From positions 558,001-622,000 of the forward strand of contig CAVRVS010000004.1 of the NCBI GenBank assembly GCA_963724705.1: DNA of 64,000 bases. The letters run 5' to 3'. Made by a program: the position numbers and the translations under genes. Of this stretch, positions 36,493-45,238 are shown in pieces (the first letter of the stretch is position 1; each line of letters starts with the position of its first letter). The notes under the pieces were generated by a model. That model searched no databases. It saw only the letters and a program-made list of their open reading frames with translations, and was not told the DNA's origin. This stretch comes from DASQPR01 sp963724705 (lineage in GTDB: Bacteria > Actinomycetota > Actinomycetes > Mycobacteriales > Micromonosporaceae).

Positions 36493-37511
36493 CGGACGCT
36501 CGCTTCCTCATCGCGGTTGATCAGCTCGAGATAGACGTCCTCAAGCGAGTGCGGTGACTCGCTGATCGACAACACGTCGGCGCCGGCGGCCACGAGAGCG
36601 CGGGTTACGGCCGGTGCGGCGGCCGCCGATTCAGACACCGCAAGGACGTAGGTGGCGCGGCCGTCCTGGCGCCAGCCGGTGACGGCCGGAACGCTAGCGA
36701 AGACAGCGTCCGGCGTGGCCAACGGGATGAGCGTCCTGGCCACGAGCGTCGTGGCAAACAGCCGCTCACGCAAGTCCTCGGGCCGGCCGACCGTGCGCAG
36801 CGAGCGGTTCAAAATCGCCACACGGGTACAGAGGCGCTCGGCCTCGTCGAGCCGATGCGTCGTGAGGAAGATCGTCACACCGCTGCGGCCGAGCGCGCCG
36901 ATCAGATCGTGGACATCTCGACTGGCCACCGGATCCAGACCAGCGGTCGGCTCGTCCAGGAACAACACCTCTGGTTCGCTCAGCAGCGCTCTCGCCAAGG
37001 CGACGCGCTGACGCAGACCCTTGGAGAGAATGGCGCACGCATCCCTAGCCCGCTCGATCAGGTTGACCGCCCGTAGGACATGATCGATGCGATCCCTTGG
37101 ATCGGAGACTTCGTAGAGGTCGGCGAAGCACTCGAGGTTTTCGAGCACACTCAGGCGCAGATAGAGTCCGGGCGACTCGGGCATGATCGAGATCCGCCGG
37201 CGGATCTCCACTCCGTTCTCGCGGGTCAATGGGATCCCCGCGACCGTCGCCGAGCCCGACGTCGCTGCGACGAGAGTGCCGAGCGTCCGCACGATGGTGG
37301 ACTTGCCGGCGCCGTTCGGCCCGAGCAACCCGAAGACCTCACCGCGGGCGACGCTGAACGAGACGTCCGAAACCGCGCACCGCCCGCCGAAGGCTTTCGT
37401 CATGTGACTGACCTCAATTGCCGGCGTGCCAGAGCCGACCGCGACCTCGGTGCTGTCTCCGCGCCGCTGGCAGACGTTGTTAGGTGCGAATGCTCCGTCA
37501 TCGATGGTCAT
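36489..37511 (-). CDS. ABC exporter ATP-binding protein
   Basis: About 340 residues. Walker A GPNGAGKST, signature LSKGLRQRVALARAL, Walker B VLFLDEPTAGLDP, H-loop LTTHRLDEAERL. The C-terminal ~100 residues after the ATPase core are the extension found in drug/antibiotic exporter ATPases. ATG 37511 gives ~35 residues before the domain; a shorter start at Met of MTKAFGG is possible. A palindrome at 37580 lies 70 bases upstream. Confidence 0.92.
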   Translation of the reverse strand: MTIDDGAFAPNNVCQRRGDSTEVAVGSGTPAIEVSHMTKAFGGRCAVSDVSFSVARGEVFGLLGPNGAGKSTIVRTLGTLVAATSGSATVAGIPLTRENGVEIRRRISIMPESPGLYLRLSVLENLECFADLYEVSDPRDRIDHVLRAVNLIERARDACAILSKGLRQRVALARALLSEPEVLFLDEPTAGLDPVASRDVHDLIGALGRSGVTIFLTTHRLDEAERLCTRVAILNRSLRTVGRPEDLRERLFATTLVARTLIPLATPDAVFASVPAVTGWRQDGRATYVLAVSESAAAAPAVTRALVAAGADVLSISESPHSLEDVYLELINRDEEASVR

Positions 37512-37579
37512 GGATCCCGCCTCGTCCACCGGTGGTGCGCCGCCAGGTGCGCATCGCGGCGCGGGTGTTGGTCGCAAAA

Positions 37580-37589
37580 GTGATATCAC
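37580..37589. promoter_or_regulatory. 10-base palindrome in the ABC exporter upstream region
   Basis: GTGATATCAC is a perfect palindrome in a comparatively A/T-rich patch, about 70 bases before the ATPase start, a suitable place for a repressor site. The rest of this 327-base gap (37512-37838), which lies upstream of the ABC operon and downstream of a methyltransferase gene, shows no gene I can support. Confidence 0.4.
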
Positions 37590-37838
37590 AATGCTATGCA
37601 TCCGTCGATGTTCGGTCAAGCCGTTTGGCGCTTGTGCGACCACGATTGGCTTCGACCGGACAGTGGAGCAGTGGCTGTTGGGTCGGCGCTCACGGCGATG
37701 ATCGTTTTGGGGTCCGGGCGCGCGGCCACCCGGAACCGACTCGCAAAGGATGGGGTTAGCGATGAAGGCTGCGGTCCACACCGAATACCGCGGACTGACT
37801 CGCGTGACACCCTGCGGCGGTTTCGACTGACCGTAGAG

Positions 37839-38582
37839 CTAACGCTCGGGTGGGATGCGGTAGATCGACACGTGGGAACGGGACTCGGCGGTGAACTCGG
37901 CTCCGGCCCAGTCGGCATGCCTGGCCTCGAGCTCGAACCCCGCCATCTGCGCCATGAGATCGAGCTCGGCCGGCCAGATGTAGCGGTGCGGACTGCGAAA
38001 CAGCCGAGCCTGCGTACTCTCATCGAATCGGAAGTGGTGGGACACGACGTGCTGGCGGGCAACGTCGTAGGTGTCCAAGCCGATGTAACCGGGTTCGGCG
38101 TGCCAGACCGTGGCCGGCTGACCCGGTGGAAGCCGGCGCAGCTCGGGCACCCAGAGTTCGATGACGAACCGGCCGCCGGGTGTGAGGTGACGAGCCGCGT
38201 TCCGGAAGCATTCGACCTGCTCGGCCTGGGAGAGCAGGTTGGAAATCGTGTTGAAGACCAGATACACGAGCGTGTACTCGCCGGGAGCGACGGTGGTCGC
38301 CATATCGCCGACGAGCACCGAAATCGTCGCTTCGTCGGCCTTCGTTCGCAGTTGATCGATCATCGGTTGGGACAGCTCGATGCCGGTGACGGGCACTCCT
38401 CGCTCGGCGAGCGGTATCGCGACGCGGCCGGTTCCGATGGCGAACTCGACGGCCCGTCCGTCGCCGGCGAGCTGGGCGAGGCGGTCTACCGTCGGTCCCA
38501 AGATTTCGGGTGCGAACATCCCGGTGCCCGGCGTGTCGTAGCGCTGGGCGGCTTCGACGTCCCAGATCTCGTGCTGTTGCAT
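37839..38582 (-). CDS. Class I SAM-dependent methyltransferase
   Basis: A 247-residue protein. SAM-binding motif I appears as AVEFAIGTGRVAIPLAERG, then VTGIELSQPMIDQL, GDMATTVAPGEYTLVYLVFNTI and LTPGGRFVIELWVPEL. This pattern is a ubiE/methyltransferase-25-like Rossmann fold; substrate unknown. The start ATG 38582 begins the conserved part (MQQHEIWDVEAAQRYD). It is divergent from the DUF952 gene. Confidence 0.87.
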   Translation of the reverse strand: MQQHEIWDVEAAQRYDTPGTGMFAPEILGPTVDRLAQLAGDGRAVEFAIGTGRVAIPLAERGVPVTGIELSQPMIDQLRTKADEATISVLVGDMATTVAPGEYTLVYLVFNTISNLLSQAEQVECFRNAARHLTPGGRFVIELWVPELRRLPPGQPATVWHAEPGYIGLDTYDVARQHVVSHHFRFDESTQARLFRSPHRYIWPAELDLMAQMAGFELEARHADWAGAEFTAESRSHVSIYRIPPER

Positions 38583-38692
38583 ACGGCCGACGATCGTGCA
38601 GGCGGCAGGTGGGTGTCCAACGATTTTGTGGCTCGAGCGGCCCACGCGTGCCGCCGGTAACGGCTGGAACGTCTGGTAGACATGATCTCGCC

Positions 38693-39028
38693 ATGGTGAT
38701 TTACAAGATTCTGCTGGCGCGTGAGTGGGCCGACTTCGAAGCCGAAGGGCGATTCGACGGTTCGTCGTTCGACCGAAGTTCCGGGTTCATCCACTTTTCA
38801 TCGCGGGAGCAGGTGGGAGCCACGGCACGTCGGTTCTTCGCGGACGAGCCGGAACTCGTCGTCGTGGCCGTCGATGCCGCGGCGATGGGGGAGTCACTGC
38901 GCTGGGAGACGGCCTCGGACGGCGGTACGTTTCCGCACGTGTACGCGCCGCTGCCGCTCGGTGCCGTCCGCGAGGTTTACCACGTCGCCGGTGCGCGGTC
39001 GGTGGACGAGGCACTACCACCGGAATAG
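38693..39028 (+). CDS. DUF952 family protein
   Basis: A 111-residue protein with the DUF952 pattern: VIYKILLAREWADFEAEGRF, DRSSGFIHFSSREQVGATARRFF and FPHVYAPLPLGAV. Structures of this family resemble glutathione-S-transferase/barrel-like small folds, but no reaction is agreed. Monocistronic between divergent and convergent neighbours. Confidence 0.88.
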   Translation: MVIYKILLAREWADFEAEGRFDGSSFDRSSGFIHFSSREQVGATARRFFADEPELVVVAVDAAAMGESLRWETASDGGTFPHVYAPLPLGAVREVYHVAGARSVDEALPPE

Positions 39029-39064
39029 CGCGGCTAGCGCGTGCGACAACGTCGGTTCGCGACG

Positions 39065-39853
39065 TCAGGTGGCGTACTCGAGCGATCCGCTGCGTCGGCC
39101 GCGATAGACGAACCAGCGGAAGGTGAGAAGGCAGATGCCGAGCCAGCAGGCGCCGACGGCGGCCTCGAGGAGAGCCTGGACACCGGCGGCGGCCAGGTTT
39201 CCGGCGAGGACATCCCGGACGCCGATGAGCCCGTGGGTCACGGGCAGGCATCGAGAGATCCACGCGACCGGACCCGGGTATGCGTTCAGGGGCACGTTGA
39301 TGCCGCACAGCGTCATCACGGCGACGAGTCCGACGTTGGCCACGAGGCTGTTCACCCCGCGGAAGCCCAGGACGATGCCGCCGAGGAACGTGCCGAGGCA
39401 GTACGCCGACGCGCCGACGAGGATGGTCAACGGGATCACCAGCAGGACCCGCGGCCAGGGAAGCGGCAGTCCGAACAGGGGTCCGAGCACGAACAACGCA
39501 CCGAGCGCCGAGACCGAACCGTCGGCGATGAGATAGACGCCACGGGAGGCGAGCACGAGGACGGGGCTCGTCGGACTCGCCGCGAGGAGCGGCAAGGTTC
39601 CGGCGCTCCGTTCCCAGCCGACCATATTGAGGGCCCACACGCCTTCCATGGCGGCGAGCATCACCGCGTTGCCGACCAGGAGAAACCACGTCTGCTGTTC
39701 GGCACCCAGCAGCCGGCCGATCAGTGCGAAGAACGAGACCTGGGCCAGGACGCGAAGGAACCACCCGCCGAGCCAGCTGCGCCACGTGTAGATCGATCCG
39801 TAGTCGTACGCGCCAGACAGAAGCGCATAACGCATGATGCGTAGCGTCGTCAT
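39065..39853 (-). CDS. ABC-2 type exporter permease (second subunit)
   Basis: A 262-residue membrane protein with six hydrophobic segments (e.g. FLRVLAQVSFFALIGRLLG, VGLVAVMTLCGINVPL). The pattern GWERSAGTLPLLAASPTSP near the middle is the ABC-2 'E-x-x-x-G-T-L' motif. It overlaps the preceding permease gene by four bases (ATGA at 39850), so a heterodimeric export channel with the ATPase at 40620 is likely. Confidence 0.9.
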   Translation of the reverse strand: MTTLRIMRYALLSGAYDYGSIYTWRSWLGGWFLRVLAQVSFFALIGRLLGAEQQTWFLLVGNAVMLAAMEGVWALNMVGWERSAGTLPLLAASPTSPVLVLASRGVYLIADGSVSALGALFVLGPLFGLPLPWPRVLLVIPLTILVGASAYCLGTFLGGIVLGFRGVNSLVANVGLVAVMTLCGINVPLNAYPGPVAWISRCLPVTHGLIGVRDVLAGNLAAAGVQALLEAAVGACWLGICLLTFRWFVYRGRRSGSLEYAT

Positions 39854-40617
39854 CGCAGCGCCAGCTCTCCGGTTTGCTGCGCGCGCCGCAGGATCCGCGT
39901 CAGCAGCGCGCTGGCCGCAATGAGCGCGGCCAGCCCCAGCGCGAACACCATCGCGAGATCGAAGCCGGCATTCGCGATCGGTTCCGCACCGAGGCTGCCG
40001 CGCAGCAATCGAGCGGACCAGGACAGGAACACGATGTTTGTCACCGGCTGCAACCAGCCCGGCAGGAGCGCCACCGGCACGAGGATTCCGCCCAGCAGGT
40101 AGATCGGATAGCTCGCCGAATTCGAGAACGTCGCGGCGCTGCGGCTCAACACGAACAGGTTCGCCATGAACAGCGACGTCGTGGTCATGGCGAACAGCGT
40201 CAGCAGGAGCGATATCCCGAACACGTACGGATGATGAATCGTCACGGTCGCGTGCAGAACGTACCGGCCGAAAAGCCAAACCTCGACGAACGCGAACGCG
40301 CCCGCGAGCATCATCGTGGATATCCGTCCCACGATCACCGATGCGAACCCGGTCGGTGCCGCGACCAGATAGTCGATCGTGCCCTCCCAGCGCTCGGTCT
40401 GGATCACCCAGCCGCCGTTGAAAATGGCGAACCACCACAGCGACATGTAGAACGGAGCGATCACCGCGTAGCCGGACAGGTCACTTCGTCCGCCGTGACG
40501 CAACACCATCGAGAAGATGATGGTGAACAATGGCGCGGTCAGCAGCGGGATCAACATGTCCGGGTAGTTGCGGAAGAACGAGAGTTGCAGCCGGAAGCCG
40601 GCGCGAAACCCACGCAT
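39850..40617 (-). CDS. ABC-2 type exporter permease (first subunit)
   Basis: A 255-residue membrane protein starting MRGFRAGFRLQLSFFRNYPDML, with six hydrophobic segments and VIQTERWEGTIDYLVAAPTG, the ABC-2 motif. It lies three bases after the ATPase stop and overlaps the second permease, making a three-gene ABC exporter. Substrate unknown; the pattern is seen for antibiotic or polysaccharide-related exporters. Confidence 0.9.
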   Translation of the reverse strand: MRGFRAGFRLQLSFFRNYPDMLIPLLTAPLFTIIFSMVLRHGGRSDLSGYAVIAPFYMSLWWFAIFNGGWVIQTERWEGTIDYLVAAPTGFASVIVGRISTMMLAGAFAFVEVWLFGRYVLHATVTIHHPYVFGISLLLTLFAMTTTSLFMANLFVLSRSAATFSNSASYPIYLLGGILVPVALLPGWLQPVTNIVFLSWSARLLRGSLGAEPIANAGFDLAMVFALGLAALIAASALLTRILRRAQQTGELALR

Positions 40618-40619
40618 CG

Positions 40620-41573
40620 CTACACCTCCAGCCCGCGGTCGCCGATCAGGCCGACGTACACCTCTTCAAGACTTGGCCGTGACGTCCGCACACCGACGAC
40701 ACCGCCCTCGACGATGACCTTGAGGACGATGGACACGTGCTCGTCGCCATCGACATGAATACGGTGACCTTCTGTTCCGGGCGCGATGCTCTCGACGCCC
40801 GGCAGCGCCGCGACGCGGTCGAGCAACTCGCGGTCGGCACCGTCAACATCGATGCGCTGGAAGCGCGACACGAGATGGCCGAGCGAGCGGGGTGATTCGG
40901 TGGCCAGGATCCGGCCGCGATCGATCAGCGTCACCCGGTCACACAGCACCTCGGCCTCGACCATGTCGTGCGTCGCCAGCAGGATGGTTGTGCCCTCGCT
41001 GCGAATCTCGGTGATGAGATTGCGAAATTCGCGGGCCGCCAACGGATCCATGCCTGCGGTGGGCTCGTCGAGGAACAGCACCTTCGCGCCGGCGATGAGG
41101 CCCCGCGCAAGGTGCAGGCGCTGCTTCATGCCTCGGGAGTACGTCTCGACTCGCGCATCCGCCTTCTCGGCGAGACCCACGCGTTCGAGAAGGCCGGCGG
41201 CGCGCGATTTGATCTGGGATCCGGGCAGGCGGTACAGCGATGCCCAGTACTCAAGATTCTGTCGCGCGGTCAGCCGCGTATAGAGCCCTCGTTCGCCGCC
41301 GAAGACGATGCCGATTATTGGGCGTACGGCCTTGGCGTCGCGAACGACGTCGTGGCCGCATATCTCCGCGCGGCCCGACGTTGGCAGCAGGACCGTGGTC
41401 AGTATCTTGACCAACGTCGTCTTACCGGCGCCGTTCGGTCCGAGTAGGCCGTGCACCTCGCCCTGGTCGACTGACAAATTCACTGCGTCAAGCGCGGTGA
41501 CCATTGGCTGTCGGCGTGGTTGAAATGTTCGGACAAGATCGACCGCCGTCACCGCGGACGCGACTCGAGACAT
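40620..41573 (-). CDS. ABC exporter ATP-binding protein
   Basis: A 317-residue ATPase: Walker A GPNGAGKTT, signature YSRGMKQRLHLARGL, Walker B VLFLDEPTAGMDP, H-loop ATHDMVEAEVL. ATG 41573 is chosen (MSRVASAVTAVDLV); the frame opens 14 codons earlier. It heads a three-gene exporter operon divergent from the LacI regulator, with two palindromes in the gap between them, so LacI may also influence this operon. Confidence 0.92.
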   Translation of the reverse strand: MSRVASAVTAVDLVRTFQPRRQPMVTALDAVNLSVDQGEVHGLLGPNGAGKTTLVKILTTVLLPTSGRAEICGHDVVRDAKAVRPIIGIVFGGERGLYTRLTARQNLEYWASLYRLPGSQIKSRAAGLLERVGLAEKADARVETYSRGMKQRLHLARGLIAGAKVLFLDEPTAGMDPLAAREFRNLITEIRSEGTTILLATHDMVEAEVLCDRVTLIDRGRILATESPRSLGHLVSRFQRIDVDGADRELLDRVAALPGVESIAPGTEGHRIHVDGDEHVSIVLKVIVEGGVVGVRTSRPSLEEVYVGLIGDRGLEV

Positions 41574-41650
41574 GGCGCGAATGCTATCGATCCTCAGATG
41601 CTCGCGCGTCCCCATTAATCGATGGTTGGCCGCACGCGAACTGCCCGGAG

Positions 41651-41692
41651 CCGGGCGACCGCCCGGAATGCGCTATCGGTGAGAGCGCTCTC
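41651..41692. promoter_or_regulatory. LacI-type operator and adjacent GC palindrome
   Basis: GAGAGCGCTCTC (41681-41692) is a perfect 12-base palindrome with the central GCGC-containing core typical of LacI/GalR operators; it lies 51 bases before the lacI-family ATG. A second perfect inverted repeat, CCGGGCG (41651-41657), AC, CGCCCGG (41660-41666), sits 14 bases upstream of it. Autoregulation is likely; control of the divergent ABC exporter is possible. Confidence 0.75.
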
Positions 41693-41742
41693 GTCGCTAC
41701 GGTGTGAGAGCCGAAGCATCGGCGGGGGACGAAGGTAACGAA

Positions 41743-42741
41743 ATGGCGAGTCGAAGGCCAACAATCGAGGACGTTGCCCGGGCGGCCGGCGTGTCCCGGG
41801 CGACCACGTCTCGTGTCATCAACAATCTGCCGGGCGCATCCGACCAGGTCCGCGCGCGCGTGCATCGGGCTGTGTCCGATCTTGGCTACGAGCCGAATGC
41901 GGCCGCCCGTGCCCTGGCGTCCGGTCGCGCGTCCGTGATGGACCTGGTCGTGGTCGCCCACGAGACCAGACCGGCGGACCTCGGCGTCAACCCGTACTTC
42001 AGTCGGGTCCTGGCCGGAATGTTGTCGGCTCTCGACGACACCGGCACGGCCATGCGGGTGCGGCTGGTCGCGCCGAACGATGCATCCGAGGCACTCGATC
42101 GACTGGCCGACGGCGTGACCGCCGGCGCGGTGCTCGTGAACGTGCCACCGGCCATGGCTACGAGATTCCATCAGCGGTGTCAACGCGTGGTCTCGCTCGG
42201 CGGCACGGCGGTGCACATCCCGGCCGTCGAGGCCGAGAACGAGACGGGAGCGCACGCCGCGGTCGCGCACCTGTACGGGCTCGGACGTCGGCACATCGCC
42301 GCTGTTCATGGTCCGGACCGGAATACCTGCGCGGCGAGTCGGCGAATCGGTCATCTCGATGCCATCCACGACGCCGGGGTGCCCGATGTCGCCGCCGACG
42401 GCGGGTTCTGGCGCGACGGCGGCTACCGGGCGGCGACTCAGGTCATGGAAGCGGATCCGAAGCTCGATGCGCTGTTCGTCGCGTGCGACTTGATGGCTGT
42501 CGGGGCGATCCAGGCGATCGTGGCTACCGGTCGTCGGGTCCCGGATGACGTCGCCGTCGTTGGTTTCGACGACAGCATTCTGGCCGTGGCGACCAATCCG
42601 TCGCTGACCACCGTACGTCTACCCGTCGAGGACATGGCGGCCGCGGCGGCGAGGACGTTGCTCAACGATGACGCCAAGCCGTACTTTCGGCAGATCTTTC
42701 CGGTGGACCTGGTACGGCGGCGCAGCACAAGCGCCGGCTAG
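41743..42741 (+). CDS. LacI-family transcriptional regulator
   Basis: A 332-residue repressor. The N-terminal helix-turn-helix and hinge are clear: PTIEDVARAAGVSRATTSRVIN, LGYEPNAAARALASGRA (YxPNxxAR hinge). The periplasmic-binding-like sensor follows (VGFDDSILAVATNPSLTTVRLP near the end). It binds a sugar-like effector. GAAGG upstream of ATG 41743 sets the start; a GTG at 41704 is in frame but lacks support. The stop codon shares the same CTAG as the convergent MFS gene stop. Operator-like palindromes occur before this gene and before the MFS gene. Confidence 0.93.
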   Translation: MASRRPTIEDVARAAGVSRATTSRVINNLPGASDQVRARVHRAVSDLGYEPNAAARALASGRASVMDLVVVAHETRPADLGVNPYFSRVLAGMLSALDDTGTAMRVRLVAPNDASEALDRLADGVTAGAVLVNVPPAMATRFHQRCQRVVSLGGTAVHIPAVEAENETGAHAAVAHLYGLGRRHIAAVHGPDRNTCAASRRIGHLDAIHDAGVPDVAADGGFWRDGGYRAATQVMEADPKLDALFVACDLMAVGAIQAIVATGRRVPDDVAVVGFDDSILAVATNPSLTTVRLPVEDMAAAAARTLLNDDAKPYFRQIFPVDLVRRRSTSAG

Positions 42742-44042
42742 GTCGCCGACCGTGTCAGATCTTCGTCGACGGTGCGTGGTGCTGATGCCAGCCAGCCGGT
42801 AATAGTGGCGAAGACGACCGCGGCCCACAGCACCCCGAATGAAGCTGTCCACGTTCCGGTGGCACCGTGCAGCACGCCGAACAGGAGCGGACCGCAGGCA
42901 GAGATGACGTATCCGATGCTCTGTGCGAAGGCCGACAGAGATGCCGTCGCCTCGGCCGAGGTCGTCCGGTAGCCGATCAAGGTGAGTGACAGCGGGAACA
43001 TGCCGCCGCCGATACCGGCCAGGACCATCCAGGCCCAAGCGCCAGCAGGATAGAGAAGCAGACCGGCGTACGCCGCGGCGAAGCTAGCGCCGAGGACGAG
43101 CACAAGCCCGCGGTGGTAGCGGACCGGGACGATTGGAGCGACCATCGAGGCGGGAATGCCCATCGCCGATAACAAGGCAACCATCCAACCAGCGGTGCTT
43201 GCGCTGATCGAATGCGCACTGAGAAAGCGTTCGAACCAGCCAAATGCGATGTACGCCTGGACCGACTGGAACGCGAAGAACAGTGTCACCATCCATGCCG
43301 TTCGGCTGCGCACGAGGGCGGTCGCCGGCAACCGAGTGGGACCTGCCGCGAATCGAGTGTCGTGCCGCAGCGTCGAAAGCCACGGCAGCACCGCGGCCGC
43401 GCTGAGAAGCGCCCACGAACCGATACCGGCTCGCCACGAATCCTCGCCGGACGCCAATGCTCCGATCGGAACCGACAGACCCGCCGCCATGGTGCCGCCG
43501 ATGGCCATCGCGGTCGTGTACAGCGCGGTCATCTGCCCTATGCGGTCGGGAAAGTGCCATTTGACGAGCGTTGGCATCAACACGTTGGCGACGGCCGACC
43601 CGATCAGGCTGAGCACGCTCAAGGCCACGAATCCTGCCACCGACCCAACGAACGCGCGGGCCAGCAAGCCGATCGTCATTGCCGTCAACGCCAGCACCAA
43701 CAGTCGGTGTGGTCCGGCACGCGACGCCATCCGTGGCGCTAACGCGCCCAGACCGGCGAAGCAGATTGGCGGAAGAGTGGTGATGAGGCCGGCGACGCCG
43801 CTGCTGGTGTGCAGCCCGCGCTCGAGTCCGTCCAGCACCGCGCCGACGCTCGTCACCGCCGTACGCATCGAGAGGCCGGTCAGCAGCAGAGCGGCGGCCA
43901 ACAGCCACCGCTGCTGACGTGATCGTGACGTGGATTGCGCCAGCGGACGCCAGACCGGCCCGCGAGCCGGGCTCTGCGGCGGCAGGCCGCTGGTGCGTTC
44001 CGGTCGCGTATGGGCGGCTCCGCCGCGAATGGGTGGGGTCAC
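42738..44042 (-). CDS. MFS transporter, CynX/NimT type
   Basis: A 434-residue carrier with 12 hydrophobic segments in two halves. The segments LTGLSMRTAVTSVGAVLDGLE and LITTLPPICFAGLGALAPRMA match the CynX/NimT (2-nitroimidazole/cyanate) MFS group. Substrate unknown. The first ~45 residues are hydrophilic and a later start is possible. The candidate LacI operator at 44139 is ~100 bases upstream, so the convergent LacI protein probably controls it. Confidence 0.87.
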   Translation of the reverse strand: MTPPIRGGAAHTRPERTSGLPPQSPARGPVWRPLAQSTSRSRQQRWLLAAALLLTGLSMRTAVTSVGAVLDGLERGLHTSSGVAGLITTLPPICFAGLGALAPRMASRAGPHRLLVLALTAMTIGLLARAFVGSVAGFVALSVLSLIGSAVANVLMPTLVKWHFPDRIGQMTALYTTAMAIGGTMAAGLSVPIGALASGEDSWRAGIGSWALLSAAAVLPWLSTLRHDTRFAAGPTRLPATALVRSRTAWMVTLFFAFQSVQAYIAFGWFERFLSAHSISASTAGWMVALLSAMGIPASMVAPIVPVRYHRGLVLVLGASFAAAYAGLLLYPAGAWAWMVLAGIGGGMFPLSLTLIGYRTTSAEATASLSAFAQSIGYVISACGPLLFGVLHGATGTWTASFGVLWAAVVFATITGWLASAPRTVDEDLTRSAT

Positions 44043-44138
44043 GTGAGCCTCGCCTCATGCCGATGTGCCGGATCGACTCGCCGGTGCCGTGCTGCTGCCA
44101 TCCGAACACAGACCGTGGGTACAGCGCATCGGACACTG

Positions 44139-44150
44139 TGGAGCGCTCCG
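44139..44150. promoter_or_regulatory. Second LacI-type palindrome, upstream of the MFS gene
   Basis: GGAGCGCTCC (44140-44149) is a perfect palindrome sharing the GAGCGCTC core, and the outer T...G, with the operator at 41681-41692. It lies 98 bases before the MFS start in the gap after the phosphotriesterase-family gene. Confidence 0.6.
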
Positions 44151-44180
44151 AACCACGTCCGCTCCCAGCCGGACGGTGCA

Positions 44181-45143
44181 TCAACTATCTCCACAGATCC
44201 AGCGCCGAGGATTCTCCACCGTGATCAGCCGTATCACTTCGTCACTCACTCCGTGATCTGACAACGACGGTAGGACGACTCGGGACACAAATTCCAGCAT
44301 CTGTGGATTGGCGGCGAGATGTCGGTCCTGGTCTACATCAGTGAGCAGACCGGCCCAGATGGGATCGTCGTGACCGACCAATATCCGATCGGCGAATCCC
44401 GACTCGATGATGCGGACGATCATCTCCACCCGGTCCTCCACCGTCTGACCGCCATATTCGCTCAATGCACCATTCGGCAGCCGGTCCATGGCGATGTAAT
44501 AGCCTCGGGCGGCAAGGCCGACCAGATAGTCGAGCTCGCTGCTGTCATCAGAGTGACCAATGGCCACTCGGGCCGGGTCGACATCGCATGCTTCCAATAT
44601 TGCCGCCTGTGATTCGCCGGTGCGGTACGCCGCTGCTGTGTGGGTGATGATTGGCGCATTCGTCGCCCGCGAGGCGTTGGCCGCGGCGCGCAGTATTACC
44701 TCGCCGAATCCCTCGACCCGCTCGTTGTGTGCGACCTTGATAACGGCGGCTCGTATCGACGTGCCGTCGATTCCTTCGGTCAATTCGCTGACGAAGAAAT
44801 CAGTCATTTGCTCGGGCGTACGCGCTCTGATGGTCGTCGATGGATCCAACCAGATTCCAGTGCATGCCAGGATCGTCATTCCCGATTGGCGGGACACGTC
44901 GGCCAGAAGTTCCGCATCCCGACCAAGATCAAATGTCGTGCAGTCGACGATGGACTCCACACCGGCCGCCTTGGCCGAAGCGAGCGCATTCGCACCGCGC
45001 TTCACCAGCGCGTCCCGCCCTCCAAACAGCGCGGGCCAGCTGCGCAGGATGCCGGGGGAGGATGCGACCACATGCTCATGCGCCAGGACGAAGCCCAAAT
45101 TCTCGTCCGAAATCGGGCCAATCACGCTCTGTATCTCACCCAT
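44181..45143 (-). CDS. Phosphotriesterase-family metal hydrolase (probable lactonase)
   Basis: A 320-residue PTE-family TIM barrel. Metal ligands are all present: HxH in FVLAHEHVV, the bridging Lys in AAVIKVAHNE, His in PIITHTAAAY, His in VAIGHSDDSS and the catalytic Asp in ILVGHDDPIW. Most bacterial relatives are lactonases or esterases, not organophosphate hydrolases. Divergent from the Ldh2-type dehydrogenase gene with a shared 95-base control region, so a role in opening a sugar lactone for the same pathway is likely (inference). Codon use is a little richer in A/T than in neighbouring genes. Confidence 0.88.
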   Translation of the reverse strand: MGEIQSVIGPISDENLGFVLAHEHVVASSPGILRSWPALFGGRDALVKRGANALASAKAAGVESIVDCTTFDLGRDAELLADVSRQSGMTILACTGIWLDPSTTIRARTPEQMTDFFVSELTEGIDGTSIRAAVIKVAHNERVEGFGEVILRAAANASRATNAPIITHTAAAYRTGESQAAILEACDVDPARVAIGHSDDSSELDYLVGLAARGYYIAMDRLPNGALSEYGGQTVEDRVEMIVRIIESGFADRILVGHDDPIWAGLLTDVDQDRHLAANPQMLEFVSRVVLPSLSDHGVSDEVIRLITVENPRRWICGDS

Positions 45144-45210
45144 GTGTCATCCCTTCGAAATCGTCATCGACATCCGCCAAAAGTTCGCATACAATACCGC
45201 ACAATTTCGA

Positions 45211-45227
45211 TTTCGTGTGTAACGAAA
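45211..45227. promoter_or_regulatory. Inverted repeat between PTE-family and Ldh2-type genes
   Basis: TTTCGT (45211-45216), GTGTA, ACGAAA (45222-45227): perfect 6-base inverted arms in the 95-base divergent gap, ending eleven bases before the Ldh2-type start. The 17-base size fits GntR- or IclR-type dimers; the GntR gene at 57082 is a candidate binder, unproven. Confidence 0.5.
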
Positions 45228-45238
45228 CGAGGTGCTCG

